Notes: generated by a model not told the origin, from the letters alone. A stretch of DNA of 64,000 nucleotides from Mesorhizobium sp. YM1C-6-2 (GCF_003666685.1 NZ_RCIZ01000002.1:516501-580500); one strand, 5' to 3'. Counted from the stretch's first letter, positions 45,151 through 56,929 are shown. A program made the numbers and translations.

Positions 45151-46548
45151 CTAAACGTGCAGTGCAAGGCCGAGCGCCTTGAAAGCGGCCTCCTGGAACC
45201 CTTCTCCCTGGGTAGGGTGGGCATGGATCGTGCCTGCTATGTCTTCGAGGCGAGCGCCCATCTCGATGGCGAGGGCGAAGGCCGCGGCAAGCTCCGACAC
45301 CGCCGTTCCGACTGCCTGTATGCCGAGCACCAGGTGATTGTCCGCGCGCGCCACCACCCGCACGAAACCGGCCTCGCCGCCGAGCGTCATGGCGCGGCCG
45401 TTGGCGCTGAGGGGGAACTGCCCCACCTTGACCTGCTTTCCTGCGGCGCGGGCAGCCTCCGGCGAAAGGCCCACGCTGACGATCTCCGGATCGGTGAAGC
45501 ACACGGCCGGGATGCATCTCTTGTCCCAGGCGCGGCGATGGCCGGCCACGATCTCGGCAACCATCTCGCCCTGCGCCATCGCGCGATGGGCCAGCATCGG
45601 CTCCCCGGTCACGTCCCCGATCGCGTAGATGCCGCGCATGGATGTCCGGCATTGCTCGTCGATGCGAATGGAGCGACCGTCCATATCGAGCACGAGCTCC
45701 TCCCGACCCCAACCCTCGGTCACCGGGAGCCGCCCCACCGTGACCAGCACCTTGTCGGAGGCGATCCGCTCGTCCTTGCCGTCGGCCCGTTCAACCACAA
45801 GGGCGTCTCCCTTCGCGGCCAGGCCCTTCGCCTTGGCCGACGTCAGGACAGTGATGCCTAGGTCGCCGAGACGGCGGGCGACCGGTCGCGTGAGCTCGGC
45901 GTCGTATTGGGGCAGGATGCGCTCCATGGCCTCGACGATCGTAACCTTGGCGCCCATCTTGGCGAAGGCCGTCCCAAGTTCCAGCCCGATGTAGCCGCCG
46001 CCGACCACGGCCAGCTTTCCGGGCACCTTTGCCAGCGCCAGCGCCTCGGTTGACGAGATCACGTTGCCGCCCAAGGGCAGCGCCGGTAGCTCGGCCGATA
46101 CCGAACCGGTGGCAATCACCACGTTTTCCGCCCGGATGAGCTGCTGGCCGGTCTCCGTCTCCACCTCGACCGTTTTCCCGTCGCGGAATGCAGCGCGGCC
46201 AAGGACGATCTTGACGCCAGCCTTCTTCAGCAGCCCAGCCACACCGCTGGTCAGCCGGCCGACGATGCCGTCCTTCCAGGCGACCGTGCGGGCGAGATCG
46301 ATCTTCGGCTCGGCGACCGATATGCCGATATGGCCCGTACCGGCGGCCATGGCGGCCGCCAGCGCGAACTCGTCGGCGGCGCGGATCAGCGCCTTCGAGG
46401 GGATGCAGCCGACATTGAGGCAGGTGCCGCCGGGCTTGGCCATTTCCACGATCACAGTGTCGACGCCGAGCTGGCCGGCGCGGATGGCGCAGACATAACC
46501 GCCGGGACCGGCGCCGATGACCAGCAGCCTGCAGGAGATTTCCTTCAC
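45151..46548 (-). CDS. lpdV: Dihydrolipoyl dehydrogenase (E3) of the branched-chain 2-oxoacid complex
   Basis: The 465-residue flavoprotein has [19 protein letters not shown] near residue 9, the redox-active disulfide [13 protein letters not shown] near residue 39, the NAD-binding [19 protein letters not shown] near 180 and the C-terminal catalytic His-x4-Glu in [11 protein letters not shown] near 447. It reoxidises lipoate on E2 and passes electrons to NAD+. It starts with GTG 4 bp after the E2 stop and is the last gene of the operon. Confidence 0.95.
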   Translation of the reverse strand: MKEISCRLLVIGAGPGGYVCAIRAGQLGVDTVIVEMAKPGGTCLNVGCIPSKALIRAADEFALAAAMAAGTGHIGISVAEPKIDLARTVAWKDGIVGRLTSGVAGLLKKAGVKIVLGRAAFRDGKTVEVETETGQQLIRAENVVIATGSVSAELPALPLGGNVISSTEALALAKVPGKLAVVGGGYIGLELGTAFAKMGAKVTIVEAMERILPQYDAELTRPVARRLGDLGITVLTSAKAKGLAAKGDALVVERADGKDERIASDKVLVTVGRLPVTEGWGREELVLDMDGRSIRIDEQCRTSMRGIYAIGDVTGEPMLAHRAMAQGEMVAEIVAGHRRAWDKRCIPAVCFTDPEIVSVGLSPEAARAAGKQVKVGQFPLSANGRAMTLGGEAGFVRVVARADNHLVLGIQAVGTAVSELAAAFALAIEMGARLEDIAGTIHAHPTQGEGFQEAAFKALGLALHV

Positions 46549-46552
46549 GGCC

Positions 46553-47875
46553 TCATCCCTCCACGAAGATCATCGCCGGTGTTTCGAGCAGCGCCTTCAC
46601 GCGCTGGACGAACACGGCCGCATCCCAGCCGTCGACGATGCGATGGTCGAAGCTGGACGACAGGTTCATCATCTTGCGCGGGATGAACTGTCCGCCGTCC
46701 CACACCGGCCTGACCATGATCTTGTTGACGCCCACGATCGCCACCTCCGGATGGTTGATCACAGGCGTCGTCACGATGCCGCCCATCGCCCCCAGCGAGG
46801 TGATCGTGATGGTCGAGCCGGTGAGTTCCTCGCGTGTCGCGGTGCCGGCGCGGGCCGCCTCCGCCAGGCGGTTGAGTTCCGCTCCGCAGGCCCAGACGTC
46901 GCGCGCCTCCGCGTGGCGCACCACCGGCACGACGAGCCCCGACGGCGTCTGCGTCGCGATGCCGATATGGACGCCGCCATATTGATGGATCACTCCCGCT
47001 TCGTCGTCGAACAGCGCATTGATCGTGGGCTGCTCGGCGATCGCCTTCACCATAGCGCGCATCAGGAAGGGCAGCAGCGTCAGCTTGGGCTGGTCGGAGC
47101 GCTTCCCCTTGTTGAGCGCGGCGCGCAACTCCTCCACCTCGCCGACATCCACCTCTTCGACATAGGTGATGTGGGGAATACGTGATTTGGAGAGGCTGGT
47201 CTTTTCGGCAATGCGCCGCCTCAGGCCCGTCAGCTTGATGTCGGTGACCGAGTTGTCTCGGGCCAGCCCCGGCGCGCCGGCAGGCTGGCGCCCGGCCGCA
47301 AGGAAGGCGTCGAGGTCTTCATGGGTGATGCGTCCGGCCGGCCCGTTGCCGGAAACCTGCCGCAGGTCGACGCCCGCCTCGCGGGCCCTGAGCCTTACCG
47401 CCGGCGCTGCGATCGGCCGCTCTGCGCCGACCCTGGCCGATCCCGGTCTTTCCTGCACCGGCGGCTTGTTCCGTGCAGGCTCAGGCTGAGCCTTGGCTTT
47501 CGCCGCAGGTGCTTGCTCTACGGGCTTTGCTGGGGAGGGCGCAATTTCTGCGTTCGCGGGGGTCGTTTCGCCTTCGTCCTCTCCCGTCTTGCCGCTCGCG
47601 TCCGTTCCGGCTTTCACGCCGGAGGCATCCTCGCCGGCGATGCTGAGCCGGACGAGCGGCGCGCCAACGGCTACAGTGTCGCCGATTTCGGCGCCCAGCC
47701 AGACGATCTCGCCATCGACCGGCGAGGGGATTTCCACCGTCGCCTTGTCGGTCATCACGGCGGCAAGGACTGCGTCTTCGCGGACCAGGTCGCCGACCTT
47801 CACGTGCCATTCGACGAGTTCGGCCTCGGCGACGCCTTCGCCGACATCGGGAAGCTTAATGACATGCTCCGCCAT
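46553..47875 (-). CDS. bkdB: Branched-chain 2-oxoacid dehydrogenase E2, lipoamide acyltransferase
   Basis: The 440-residue protein has one lipoyl domain (lipoylated Lys in [10 protein letters not shown] near residue 44), an Ala/Pro/Glu-rich linker with likely disorder (about 85-150), a peripheral-subunit-binding domain ([20 protein letters not shown] near 160) and the catalytic acyltransferase domain ending in [11 protein letters not shown] (His and Asp near residue 410). It transfers the acyl group from E1 to CoA. The start is adjacent to the E1-beta stop. Confidence 0.95.
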   Translation of the reverse strand: MAEHVIKLPDVGEGVAEAELVEWHVKVGDLVREDAVLAAVMTDKATVEIPSPVDGEIVWLGAEIGDTVAVGAPLVRLSIAGEDASGVKAGTDASGKTGEDEGETTPANAEIAPSPAKPVEQAPAAKAKAQPEPARNKPPVQERPGSARVGAERPIAAPAVRLRAREAGVDLRQVSGNGPAGRITHEDLDAFLAAGRQPAGAPGLARDNSVTDIKLTGLRRRIAEKTSLSKSRIPHITYVEEVDVGEVEELRAALNKGKRSDQPKLTLLPFLMRAMVKAIAEQPTINALFDDEAGVIHQYGGVHIGIATQTPSGLVVPVVRHAEARDVWACGAELNRLAEAARAGTATREELTGSTITITSLGAMGGIVTTPVINHPEVAIVGVNKIMVRPVWDGGQFIPRKMMNLSSSFDHRIVDGWDAAVFVQRVKALLETPAMIFVEG

Positions 47876-48889
47876 TCAACCCTCCATGACGTCCTGCAGC
47901 GCCCGTCCGACGCGCGCCGGGCCGGGGAAATAGTCCCATTCCTGCGCATGCGGATAGGGTGTGTCCCAGCCGGTCACGCGGGCAATCGGAGCCTGCAGGT
48001 GATAGAAGCAGTGCTCCTGCACCAGAGCCGCCAGTTCGGCGCCGAAACCGGATGTCAGCGTCGCCTCGTGGACGATGACGCAGCGGCCGGTCTTCTTCAC
48101 CGAGGCGACGATCGTTTCGAGGTCGAGCGGAAGCAGCGTGCGCAGGTCGATCACTTCGGCGTCGATGCCCTTTTCCTCGCAGGCCGCCTGGGCCACATAG
48201 ACCATCGTGCCGTAGGCCAGCACGGTCACGTCCCCGCCTTCGCGCCGGATGGCAGCCTTGCCGAGGGCGATGTTGAAATGACCGTCCGGAACGTCGCCGA
48301 GTTCGTGTTTCGACCATGGCGTCACGGGCCGATCATGGTGGCCGTCGAACGGGCCGTTGTAGAGCCGTTTCGGTTCAAGGAAGATCACGGGGTCCGGGTC
48401 CTCGATGGACGATATCAGGAGGCCCTTCGCGTCGACCGGGTTCGAAGGCACCACCACCTTCAGCCCGGAAACATGGGTAAATAGCGCTTCCGGGCTCTGG
48501 CTGTGCGTCTGGCCGCCGAAGATGCCGCCGCCGGTCGGCATGCGCACGACGATCGGGCAGGTGAACTCGCCGTTGGAGCGGTATCTCAGCCGGGCGGCTT
48601 CAGAGACGATCTGGTCGTAGGCCGGATAAACGTAGTCGGCGAATTGCACTTCCACGCAGGGACGCAGGCCATAGGCCGCCATCCCGATCGCCGCGCCGAC
48701 GATTCCCAGTTCGCTGATCGGCGTGTCGAAGCAGCGGCTTTTCCCATACTTCTGCTGCAGTCCCTGCGTGCAGCGGAACACGCCGCCGAAATAGCCGACA
48801 TCCTCGCCGAAGACGACGACGTTGTCGTCGCGCGCCATGGATACATCCATCGCGCTGCGGATCGCCTCGATCATGGTCATCCGCGACAT
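47876..48889 (-). CDS. bkdA2: Branched-chain 2-oxoacid dehydrogenase E1 subunit beta
   Basis: The 337-residue protein is full length. VVFGEDVGYFGGVFRCTQGL near residue 24 is the TPP-proximal Glu motif, RCFDTPISELGIVGAAIG near 52 is a core signature, and FEVQFADY appears here as VEVQFADYVYPAYDQI. With the alpha subunit it decarboxylates the keto acids of valine, leucine and isoleucine. It begins 3 bp after the alpha-subunit stop. Confidence 0.95.
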   Translation of the reverse strand: MSRMTMIEAIRSAMDVSMARDDNVVVFGEDVGYFGGVFRCTQGLQQKYGKSRCFDTPISELGIVGAAIGMAAYGLRPCVEVQFADYVYPAYDQIVSEAARLRYRSNGEFTCPIVVRMPTGGGIFGGQTHSQSPEALFTHVSGLKVVVPSNPVDAKGLLISSIEDPDPVIFLEPKRLYNGPFDGHHDRPVTPWSKHELGDVPDGHFNIALGKAAIRREGGDVTVLAYGTMVYVAQAACEEKGIDAEVIDLRTLLPLDLETIVASVKKTGRCVIVHEATLTSGFGAELAALVQEHCFYHLQAPIARVTGWDTPYPHAQEWDYFPGPARVGRALQDVMEG

Positions 48890-48892
48890 TGG

Positions 48893-50393
<1,501 letters not shown>

Positions 50394-51839
50394 TCACAAG
50401 GTGTTCTTGTGGACCCTGCCGTCCTTCATGATGACTGCCAGGTTCTTTTCCGGATCCTCGATCAGGCGGATGTCGTCGAGGGGATTGCCGTTCATCACCA
50501 GAATGTCTGCGAACGCGTCGCGCTCGATGACGCCTATCTTGCCGGGATACGGAGTACGAAGATTGGAAAGGGCGAGCAGGTCTGCGTTGACCGACGTGGC
50601 CATGCGCAGGATCTCGGCATTCGTGTACCAGTTGCTGAGATGGGTGAGCATGATATTCTGGCGCGGCGTGAGTTCCGGTGAGAACAGGACGTCCGAGCCC
50701 CAGGCGGTCTTGATGCCGTACTTCTTGACGAATTCGTAGACTCTCGGGGTTCCGGCAAAAAGCTGCTGTACCCGTTCGACGCCCGGTCCGGTCTGCGAGG
50801 CGGCGTCCGCCATCGTCAGGAAAGGCTGCATGCTGAGCCAGACGTCCTTGTCGGCGATCATCCTTGCCGTTTCTTCATCCATCAGATGCGCGTGTTCGAC
50901 ACAGGTCACCCCGGCCGCCAGCGCCCGCTGGACCGTGTTGGAGGCATAGGCATGGACCGTGACATAGGTATTCCAGTCCTTGGCGACGTTCACCGCCGCG
51001 CGCAACTCGTCTTCGCTGAAGGTGGTCATGTCGAGCGGGCTGCGCGGCGACGACACGCCTCCGCCCGCCATCACCTTGATCTGGGAGGCGCCTTGCAGAA
51101 GCTGCTCCCGCACGCGCATCTGCAGGCTGCCGATATCGTCGACGATGGCCGCGCCGCCCATGCGTTCGCCGAGGCTGAGCTTGTCGCCATCGCGTGGAAT
51201 CTCGAACGGCATGCGGAGATCGCCGTGTCCGCCGGAAGTAGTGATCATCGCTCCCGAAGGGAAGATGCGCGGACCGGGTATTATGCCGGTGTCGACCGCC
51301 TGCTTGAACGAGAAAGCCGGGCCGCCGAGGTCGCGCACGGTGGTGAAACCGCGCATAAGCGTGCGCTCGGCTTCCGCGGTCGACGTAGCGAAGATGATCC
51401 CGGGATCGCCCGCCATGAGAACCGGCAGCGGCACGGCGGCAAACACCACATGCCAATGCGCATCGATCAGGCCCGGCATCAGCACGCGATCGTTGCAGTC
51501 GATGACAGTCGCGTCGCCGGGCGGAGCGTTGTTCGCCGTGTCGATCGATGCGATCCTGTTCCCCTCGACAAGCACCTGGACGTTTGTCTTGAGCGTATCC
51601 GATGTGCCGTCGAACAGCCGGGCACGGGTGAAGAGGAACTTGGAACCGTTCCCGCCCGTCTGGGCAAAGCCGGGCCTTGGCATCATGCCAGCCAGCGCCG
51701 CCGCCCCCATGCCTGTAAGGAAGTTCCTGCGCGAGAATTCAACCTGTAGCCGCCGCGAGGCCTGCTGGAGAACCGGGCTATGGCATCCGCAGCCGGCGCC
51801 GTGCACGAGATGCTGGTATTTCTGGCCCAATCGAAGCAT
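50394..51839 (-). CDS. Tat-exported amidohydrolase (imidazolonepropionase/prolidase-like)
   Basis: The 481-residue protein has VLMPGLIDAHWHVVF near residue 117 (His-x-His metal motif), the metal-bridging Lys region SQIKVMAGGGVSSP near 255, VHAYASNTV near 297, CVEHAHLMDEE near 315 and WGSDVLF near 385. SRRNFLTGMGAAALAG near residue 36 is a twin-arginine signal preceded by an unusual 35-residue leader with CGCHSP. It should act outside the cytoplasm on an acylated or cyclic dipeptide-like substrate. AGGA lies 8 bp before ATG 51839, which supports the long N-terminus. The metal ligands are intact. Confidence 0.91.
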   Translation of the reverse strand: MLRLGQKYQHLVHGAGCGCHSPVLQQASRRLQVEFSRRNFLTGMGAAALAGMMPRPGFAQTGGNGSKFLFTRARLFDGTSDTLKTNVQVLVEGNRIASIDTANNAPPGDATVIDCNDRVLMPGLIDAHWHVVFAAVPLPVLMAGDPGIIFATSTAEAERTLMRGFTTVRDLGGPAFSFKQAVDTGIIPGPRIFPSGAMITTSGGHGDLRMPFEIPRDGDKLSLGERMGGAAIVDDIGSLQMRVREQLLQGASQIKVMAGGGVSSPRSPLDMTTFSEDELRAAVNVAKDWNTYVTVHAYASNTVQRALAAGVTCVEHAHLMDEETARMIADKDVWLSMQPFLTMADAASQTGPGVERVQQLFAGTPRVYEFVKKYGIKTAWGSDVLFSPELTPRQNIMLTHLSNWYTNAEILRMATSVNADLLALSNLRTPYPGKIGVIERDAFADILVMNGNPLDDIRLIEDPEKNLAVIMKDGRVHKNTL

Positions 51840-51896
51840 TCGCTTTTCCTATCGGCTGGTCGGTTTCACTAGGGAGTTGGAGCGGCTGCGCAGGGC

Positions 51897-52469
51897 TCAC
51901 GTCCTGCGTGCGATCCAGGCCAGCCAGCCAAGGGCGGCCCCTTCGCTGATCAACTCGATGCCGAGGAGCGCGCCCAGAAGCCACGCGGAAGCCACCGGCA
52001 TGCTGGCCCAAAGCACCAGCGCCAGCACGATGCCGACGATCCCGCTGAGCAGAACCCAGACCCAGTTTGGAAACGGCCTAATGGTGAGGGCGAGGACGAT
52101 CTTCGACATGCCCTCGACCATGAACAGCACGATCAGGAGCAGGGTGAGCGTCAGCAGGCTCTCGCCGGGATTGCGCAGGAAAAGCGCACCGATCAGCAGG
52201 AACAGGACGACTGACAGCAACTGCAGCCAAAAATGCGGTGCGCCCCCTGCGCCGATCAGTCCCAGCGCCTGGAACAGGCCGCATGCGATCAGGAGCCAGC
52301 CCAGGAAAACGACCGCCGCGATCGACGACGCGACCGGGAAAAGCAGAGCCAGGATTCCTGCCAGTATCATCAACCCGCCCTGGAACAAGTACCAGAGCGA
52401 ATGACGCTTGACCGTCTGGCGCATCGCCTCGCGCATGACCTGTGAGGCGGCTTCAAGTGAGATGGACAT
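51897..52469 (-). CDS. HdeD family membrane protein (DUF308)
   Basis: The 190-residue protein has about six hydrophobic segments arranged as repeated DUF308 units. In Escherichia coli HdeD is an acid-resistance membrane protein. The gene lies downstream of the MFS gene (57 bp) and near the glutaminase gene, which makes an acid-stress role more likely here. GGAG is 7 bp before the ATG. Confidence 0.88.
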   Translation of the reverse strand: MSISLEAASQVMREAMRQTVKRHSLWYLFQGGLMILAGILALLFPVASSIAAVVFLGWLLIACGLFQALGLIGAGGAPHFWLQLLSVVLFLLIGALFLRNPGESLLTLTLLLIVLFMVEGMSKIVLALTIRPFPNWVWVLLSGIVGIVLALVLWASMPVASAWLLGALLGIELISEGAALGWLAWIARRT

Positions 52470-52526
52470 GCAATGCTCCGTCTTGGCTTGCGGATGGGAT
52501 GAGGTCGTGGCCCGTCGGCCGGGTGG

Positions 52527-54164
52527 CTACTTTTTGCCTGGATCCTGTCCGCCTGCGGGAATCTGGCCGGGTTTGTAGTCCGGCAGCCGCCCGGCCGGAA
52601 CGATCGCCAGGAACGCCAGTGCCGCCATGATCAGGAGCCCGATCTTCAGCGCGCGCAGCCGTGCCTCGGTGTTGACGCGCATGGCTTCCGTTACCTGTTC
52701 GGGCGATGCGTCTGTGCCGGCCAAGATGGTTTCCAGCCGGTCGTTGCTGACGAAGGTGGTGCTGTCCAGGTCGACCTGCGACTGGATCTCCTTGGGCAGC
52801 AGGGGATTGGCCGCGATACGGCTCATCACGGCTGCGCTCAGCAGGCCGACGAGAAGTGCGCCCGCAACGGCGGTGCCGACGGCCGCCGCGAGATTGTTGG
52901 TCGTGCCTCGCAAGGAACCGACGTCGCCGGCAAGCTCCTTCGGCGAGGCCGTGACCAGCACGTTGAACAGCAGCGTGACCAGCGCGCCCTGGCCGATGCC
53001 GAACAGGATCAGCCCGGCGAGGACGGGAATCTCGCTCCAGTCGTTGCGTACGACGAAGGCCAGCCACAACAGCGCCAGGGTGCAAAGAATGAAGCCGTAG
53101 CGGCCGATCTGCCTGGGCGTCAGGCGGTCGTAGACCCTCACTATCAGCATTGCCGCGAAGAATACCGTGAGGTTGAACGGCATCATGGCGACTGCTGTCG
53201 CCAGTGGCGAACGGCCCTGGACGATCTGGATGTAGAGCGGCACCGTGAAATTGAGCGCCGCCTCGAGCGCGACAACGGCAAACATGGCGTAGACGGCGGC
53301 GCGCTCCTGCGGAGAGTCGATGACCTCGATGGCCAGGAGCGGGGTCTTTCCGCCGCTTGCGCGTCGGTGCGTCCACGACAGGAAGGCCTGGCCGAGCCCG
53401 ATGCCGAGCACGATCAGGATCGGAGCAGGGGATAGGCCGAGCAGGTTGAAAGGCGCATTCGGGCCGGCCAGCATCAGCCCCCAGCCGTTCAGATTGTTGA
53501 AGCCGAAGCTGATCAGGATGATTGAACCGGCCGCCAGGACGACGCCCACCAAGTCGATGCTCACGTCAGCGCTTCCCGGTATCGACTTGAGACGGAAGCT
53601 CAGCAGGAAGACGATAGCCGAGACGGCGATCAGGATGCCGAAGGCGGGTCGCCAACCGATATAGGTTCCGAGGATGCCACCGACCACGAAGGCGAGCACG
53701 CCGGCGGCCGCACGAGCCGAACCCAGCGCGCCGATCGCCGTCGCCTGCTGGCGGCCTCTGTAGTTCTCGGCAATCAGCGCCACCAGCGCCGGTACGATGA
53801 CCGCGCCGGCGGCGCCACAGAGCGCCTGGGCGCTGATCATGGCGACGGCGGTCGGGCTGAACGTCATCAACACCTGCGATGCGCAGAACACGATGACGGC
53901 GGCGCGGAAAACGCGCGCCGCGCCGTAGCGCTGGACGAGTTTGGCGCCAAGCATCACGAAGCCCGCCACCAGCATGGAATAGGCCACGATGCCTGTTGCG
54001 ACCGTGGTGGGCGGGACGCCGAAACTTTCCACCATTCCGCCGAGTGCGACCGGCAGCGACGCGACGTTGAAGGACATGATCATCTGTCCAAGCGCGATCG
54101 CGATCATTGGCACCCACGAGTCGCGGGCCTCGGCGTCGGTGCGTTCAACGGCAATCGTGCTCAT
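52527..54164 (-). CDS. MFS transporter, probably 14-segment drug/proton antiporter type
   Basis: The 545-residue protein has at least twelve and probably fourteen membrane segments, with MFS features VASLPVALGGMVESFGVPP near residue 36 and the loop motif GAKLVQRYGAARVFRAAV near 73. The segment near residues 445-500 is a long periplasmic or cytoplasmic loop before the final membrane helix. Substrate unknown. GGAGGG lies 6 bp upstream. It sits between glutaminase and HdeD genes on the same strand with short gaps. Confidence 0.92.
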   Translation of the reverse strand: MSTIAVERTDAEARDSWVPMIAIALGQMIMSFNVASLPVALGGMVESFGVPPTTVATGIVAYSMLVAGFVMLGAKLVQRYGAARVFRAAVIVFCASQVLMTFSPTAVAMISAQALCGAAGAVIVPALVALIAENYRGRQQATAIGALGSARAAAGVLAFVVGGILGTYIGWRPAFGILIAVSAIVFLLSFRLKSIPGSADVSIDLVGVVLAAGSIILISFGFNNLNGWGLMLAGPNAPFNLLGLSPAPILIVLGIGLGQAFLSWTHRRASGGKTPLLAIEVIDSPQERAAVYAMFAVVALEAALNFTVPLYIQIVQGRSPLATAVAMMPFNLTVFFAAMLIVRVYDRLTPRQIGRYGFILCTLALLWLAFVVRNDWSEIPVLAGLILFGIGQGALVTLLFNVLVTASPKELAGDVGSLRGTTNNLAAAVGTAVAGALLVGLLSAAVMSRIAANPLLPKEIQSQVDLDSTTFVSNDRLETILAGTDASPEQVTEAMRVNTEARLRALKIGLLIMAALAFLAIVPAGRLPDYKPGQIPAGGQDPGKK

Positions 54165-54218
54165 GTAGGTCCCTCCAATGCGCTCGGGGCGCGATACCTG
54201 TACGGCTCGAAATCTCGC

Positions 54219-55214
54219 TCAGACTTCCGGTTTCGAAACGAACAGGTCCAGTCCAAGTCCTTGTGACAGGAACTTTGCGACGAGCTGTCCCTTCACGCTG
54301 TTTCCGGCGCCGTCGAGGAGGGGCGCGAACGTGCCCAGCCCGCCCTTGCCGGGCGAGACGGTCACGATGCCGCCGCCGATGCCGCTCTTGCCTGGCAGGC
54401 CTATCTCATAGAGCCAGTCGCCCGATGTCTCGTAGAGGCCCGCGGTGGCCATCACCGCCAGCGCGTAGTGGCACACTGCCGGATCGACCACGCGCTCCTT
54501 CGTCACCGGATTGACTCCGCCGTCGGCAAGCGTTGCGCCCATAACCGCGAGGTCCCTGGCGCTGACGTTCAGCGAGCACTGCTTGGTGTAGAGATCAGTC
54601 GCCTCGACCGGGTCGCAATAGATCCGGTCCAGGCTCTGCAGCATGCGGGCAATGGAGCGGTTCCGGAAGTTGGTTTCCGATGCTGACGCGTAGACTTCAT
54701 TGTTCACCAGGAGTTCGCGCCCCGCCAGCCGCGACAATCCTTCCTGGATGAAGGTCCATTTGGCTTCTTTTGTCTCCCCGGGCACCAGGCTTGTCGTCGC
54801 AATGGCGCCGGCATTGACCATCGGATTGGTGCGCCCATCGGGGCTGAACTCCACGCCAGCCAGCGAATTGAAGGGGAAGCCGGTGCTGTTCGCACCGATC
54901 TTCGCATGCGCCTCCTTCGGGCCGATCTGCTCGCAGATCAACGCGAACAGGAACGGCTTCGAGACGCTCATGATGGAGAATTCGTGGTCGGAATCCCCGA
55001 CCGCGTAAATTTCACCGCTGGTCCCGACCACGCATATGCCGAACATGTCCTCGGGAACACGGGCAAGCGCGGGATAGACCTGCGAGTTTTTGCCGTCCCG
55101 GTTGGATTTGAAGCGCCGATAAGATTCGTCGACCAGACTTTGTACCCGTTCGGCAGGCGGGAGGTGACCGGTCGATATATAGAAAGGATCCTGATCTGTC
55201 AGCGACGCTGGCAT
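54219..55214 (-). CDS. glsA: Glutaminase (GlsA type)
   Basis: The enzyme has the beta-lactamase-like fold with the catalytic Ser-x-x-Lys in IMSVSKPFLFAL near residue 66, VEFSPDGRTNPMVNAGAIATTS near 110 and the C-terminal GKSGIGGGIVTVSPGKGG near 268. It hydrolyses glutamine to glutamate and ammonia. The start at ATG 55214 gives 331 residues and has GAGG 7 bp upstream; an upstream ATG would add a hydrophobic non-family extension. Ammonia release from glutamine neutralises cytoplasmic acid in enterobacteria, which fits the HdeD neighbour. Confidence 0.95.
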   Translation of the reverse strand: MPASLTDQDPFYISTGHLPPAERVQSLVDESYRRFKSNRDGKNSQVYPALARVPEDMFGICVVGTSGEIYAVGDSDHEFSIMSVSKPFLFALICEQIGPKEAHAKIGANSTGFPFNSLAGVEFSPDGRTNPMVNAGAIATTSLVPGETKEAKWTFIQEGLSRLAGRELLVNNEVYASASETNFRNRSIARMLQSLDRIYCDPVEATDLYTKQCSLNVSARDLAVMGATLADGGVNPVTKERVVDPAVCHYALAVMATAGLYETSGDWLYEIGLPGKSGIGGGIVTVSPGKGGLGTFAPLLDGAGNSVKGQLVAKFLSQGLGLDLFVSKPEV

Positions 55215-55427
55215 GGACCGCCTCTTGATCAATAAAATAATACTGAAATAGGTCCAGCAACAAGTTGTCATACCCGTCAGGGGTTGTAAACCGATGGAAC
55301 ATTACAACGCGTGTGAAAGTATCGGCTTGTCCGGGACGGCTCGGAGCGCTCGTTAGGGCGAAGCAGGCGCCGGTCGAATATACTGGTGACGCCGAACCCC
55401 GCGACGGCGCAAGAGGAAGACGGTGCG
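55215..55427. promoter_or_regulatory. Divergent promoter region, glsA and AI-2E family gene
   Basis: The 213-bp gap separates divergent genes. It is locally AT-rich; TATTAT on the minus strand (55237-55242) lies about 23 bp before the glsA ATG and could be a -10 element, without a clear -35. I see no operator. Confidence 0.35.
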
Positions 55428-56462
55428 ATGCGAATCTACCTGGTGATCGTACCGTTGGTCCTGGCCTTGCTCCATTTCGCCAGCTCGGTCTTCATGCCGT
55501 TGTTCTTTGCGTTTTTCCTGATCGCGATCGCATGGCCGGTGCAGAATGCGCTGCAGCGCCGGCTGCCGAAGCTGCTCGCCCTGCTGATCACGCTCGGGCT
55601 CATCGTCATCGTGATCGTCGCGATCACCTCGTCGATCGTATGGGGGTTCGGGAGGCTCGGTCAGTGGCTTTTCCTGAATGCCGCGCGTTTCCAGGCGATC
55701 TATCTCGACTGGACCTTGTGGCTGGAAGAAAACGGCATCGCGATAGCCGGTCCGATCGCGGATCGGTTCAATGTGACCTGGCTGGTCGGTCTGGTGCAGA
55801 GCGCGCTGCTGCGGATGAACAGCATGACGGGCTCCGCCGTTCTCGTTTTCGTCTACGTCATGCTGGGTCTGCTCGAAGTCGATGATTTCAACAGGCGTCT
55901 GCGGGCGCCGCTCGCACAGCCGATAGGCGAGAAGATCCTGTCGGCCAACCGCGAGATCGGACGCAAGCTGCGCCGCTTCATGATGGTGCGCACCGCCGCC
56001 AGCGTCCTCACCGGCCTTGTGGTCTGGATATTCGCGCTTGCGGCCGGGCTCGAGCTGGCTGCTGCGTGGGGGGCGATTGCCTTCGCGTTGAACTACATAC
56101 CCTTCCTCGGCCCGTTCCTCGCCACCGTGTTTCCGACGCTGTTTGCGATCGCGCAGTTCGAATCCTGGCAGATGGCGGTCGTCGTGTTCGGCTGTCTCAG
56201 CCTCATTCAGTTCATCATCGGCAGCTATCTGGAACCCTTGCTCACCGGCGCCTCGCTGGCGATCTCGCCTTTCGCCGTCGTGTTCGCGGTGTTTTTCTGG
56301 AGCTTCATGTGGGGAGTGCCGGGGGCGTTCGTCGGAGTTCCCATCCTTATCGCCGTCATCGCCTATTGCGCACAGGAACCATCGAGCCGTTGGATCGCGG
56401 TGCTGCTGTCCGGCAACGAGGTCAATCGGAACGGCAACGCACTGGAGCCGGGACGCGAATGA
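55428..56462 (+). CDS. AI-2E family (PerM-like) transporter
   Basis: The 344-residue protein has about eight membrane segments. The family block ALNYIPFLGPFLATVFPTLFA lies near residue 220 (shortened: NYIPFLGPFLATV), and LEPLLTGASLAISPFAVVFAV near 270 is the second signature. Members export AI-2 or exchange Na+/H+ in some cases; here the substrate is unknown. ATG 55428 has GAGGAAG 8 bp upstream; the GTG at 55386 would add a non-hydrophobic leader. Confidence 0.91.
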   Translation: MRIYLVIVPLVLALLHFASSVFMPLFFAFFLIAIAWPVQNALQRRLPKLLALLITLGLIVIVIVAITSSIVWGFGRLGQWLFLNAARFQAIYLDWTLWLEENGIAIAGPIADRFNVTWLVGLVQSALLRMNSMTGSAVLVFVYVMLGLLEVDDFNRRLRAPLAQPIGEKILSANREIGRKLRRFMMVRTAASVLTGLVVWIFALAAGLELAAAWGAIAFALNYIPFLGPFLATVFPTLFAIAQFESWQMAVVVFGCLSLIQFIIGSYLEPLLTGASLAISPFAVVFAVFFWSFMWGVPGAFVGVPILIAVIAYCAQEPSSRWIAVLLSGNEVNRNGNALEPGRE

Positions 56463-56605
56463 CGCCAGGGAGAAGTCTCGCTTTCCGGGAAGTCATGGTG
56501 CATCATCCCGGTTCGTGGCAGCGTTCTCCTCCGGCATTGCAGCCTCCCGGCTATGATCGCTTTGGACGGCGTTCCCCGAATGCGAACCGCCTGATTGGGT
56601 GAACC

Positions 56606-56929
56606 ATGCTGACTGCGGAATTTCTGGTCCCGATCATCATCGAGATCGTCACGGGCGCAGCCAGCGCGGTGTTTATCGGCAACATCATCCCCCCTTTGTC
56701 GCTGGGACCGTGGAAAAACGCGGCGGTCGGTGCGCTGGGCGGCGTTGTCCTGACCTGGCTGGCCGCCCGGACGCCGGGGGTGGAACAGTTCGTCGAAGAT
56801 CTCGATCCGGGACTTCCGGGAGGCGGTCTGTCGCCCGAGCTGCTGGCCGGAGTAGGGGTTGCCGGACTGCTCGGCGGTGCTCTCTTCGTAACCGTCGTCG
56901 GTCTGCTCCGGAAACGTGCAGCAACTTGA
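56606..56929 (+). CDS. Small membrane protein of unknown function
   Basis: The 107-residue protein has two or three hydrophobic segments (about residues 6-28, 38-52 and 80-101) with an acidic loop between. It resembles the small GlsB/YeaQ-type membrane proteins only in general layout, and I do not assign it. It lies between the AI-2E gene and the alpha/beta hydrolase gene, all on the same strand. The ribosome site is weak. Confidence 0.65.
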   Translation: MLTAEFLVPIIIEIVTGAASAVFIGNIIPPLSLGPWKNAAVGALGGVVLTWLAARTPGVEQFVEDLDPGLPGGGLSPELLAGVGVAGLLGGALFVTVVGLLRKRAAT

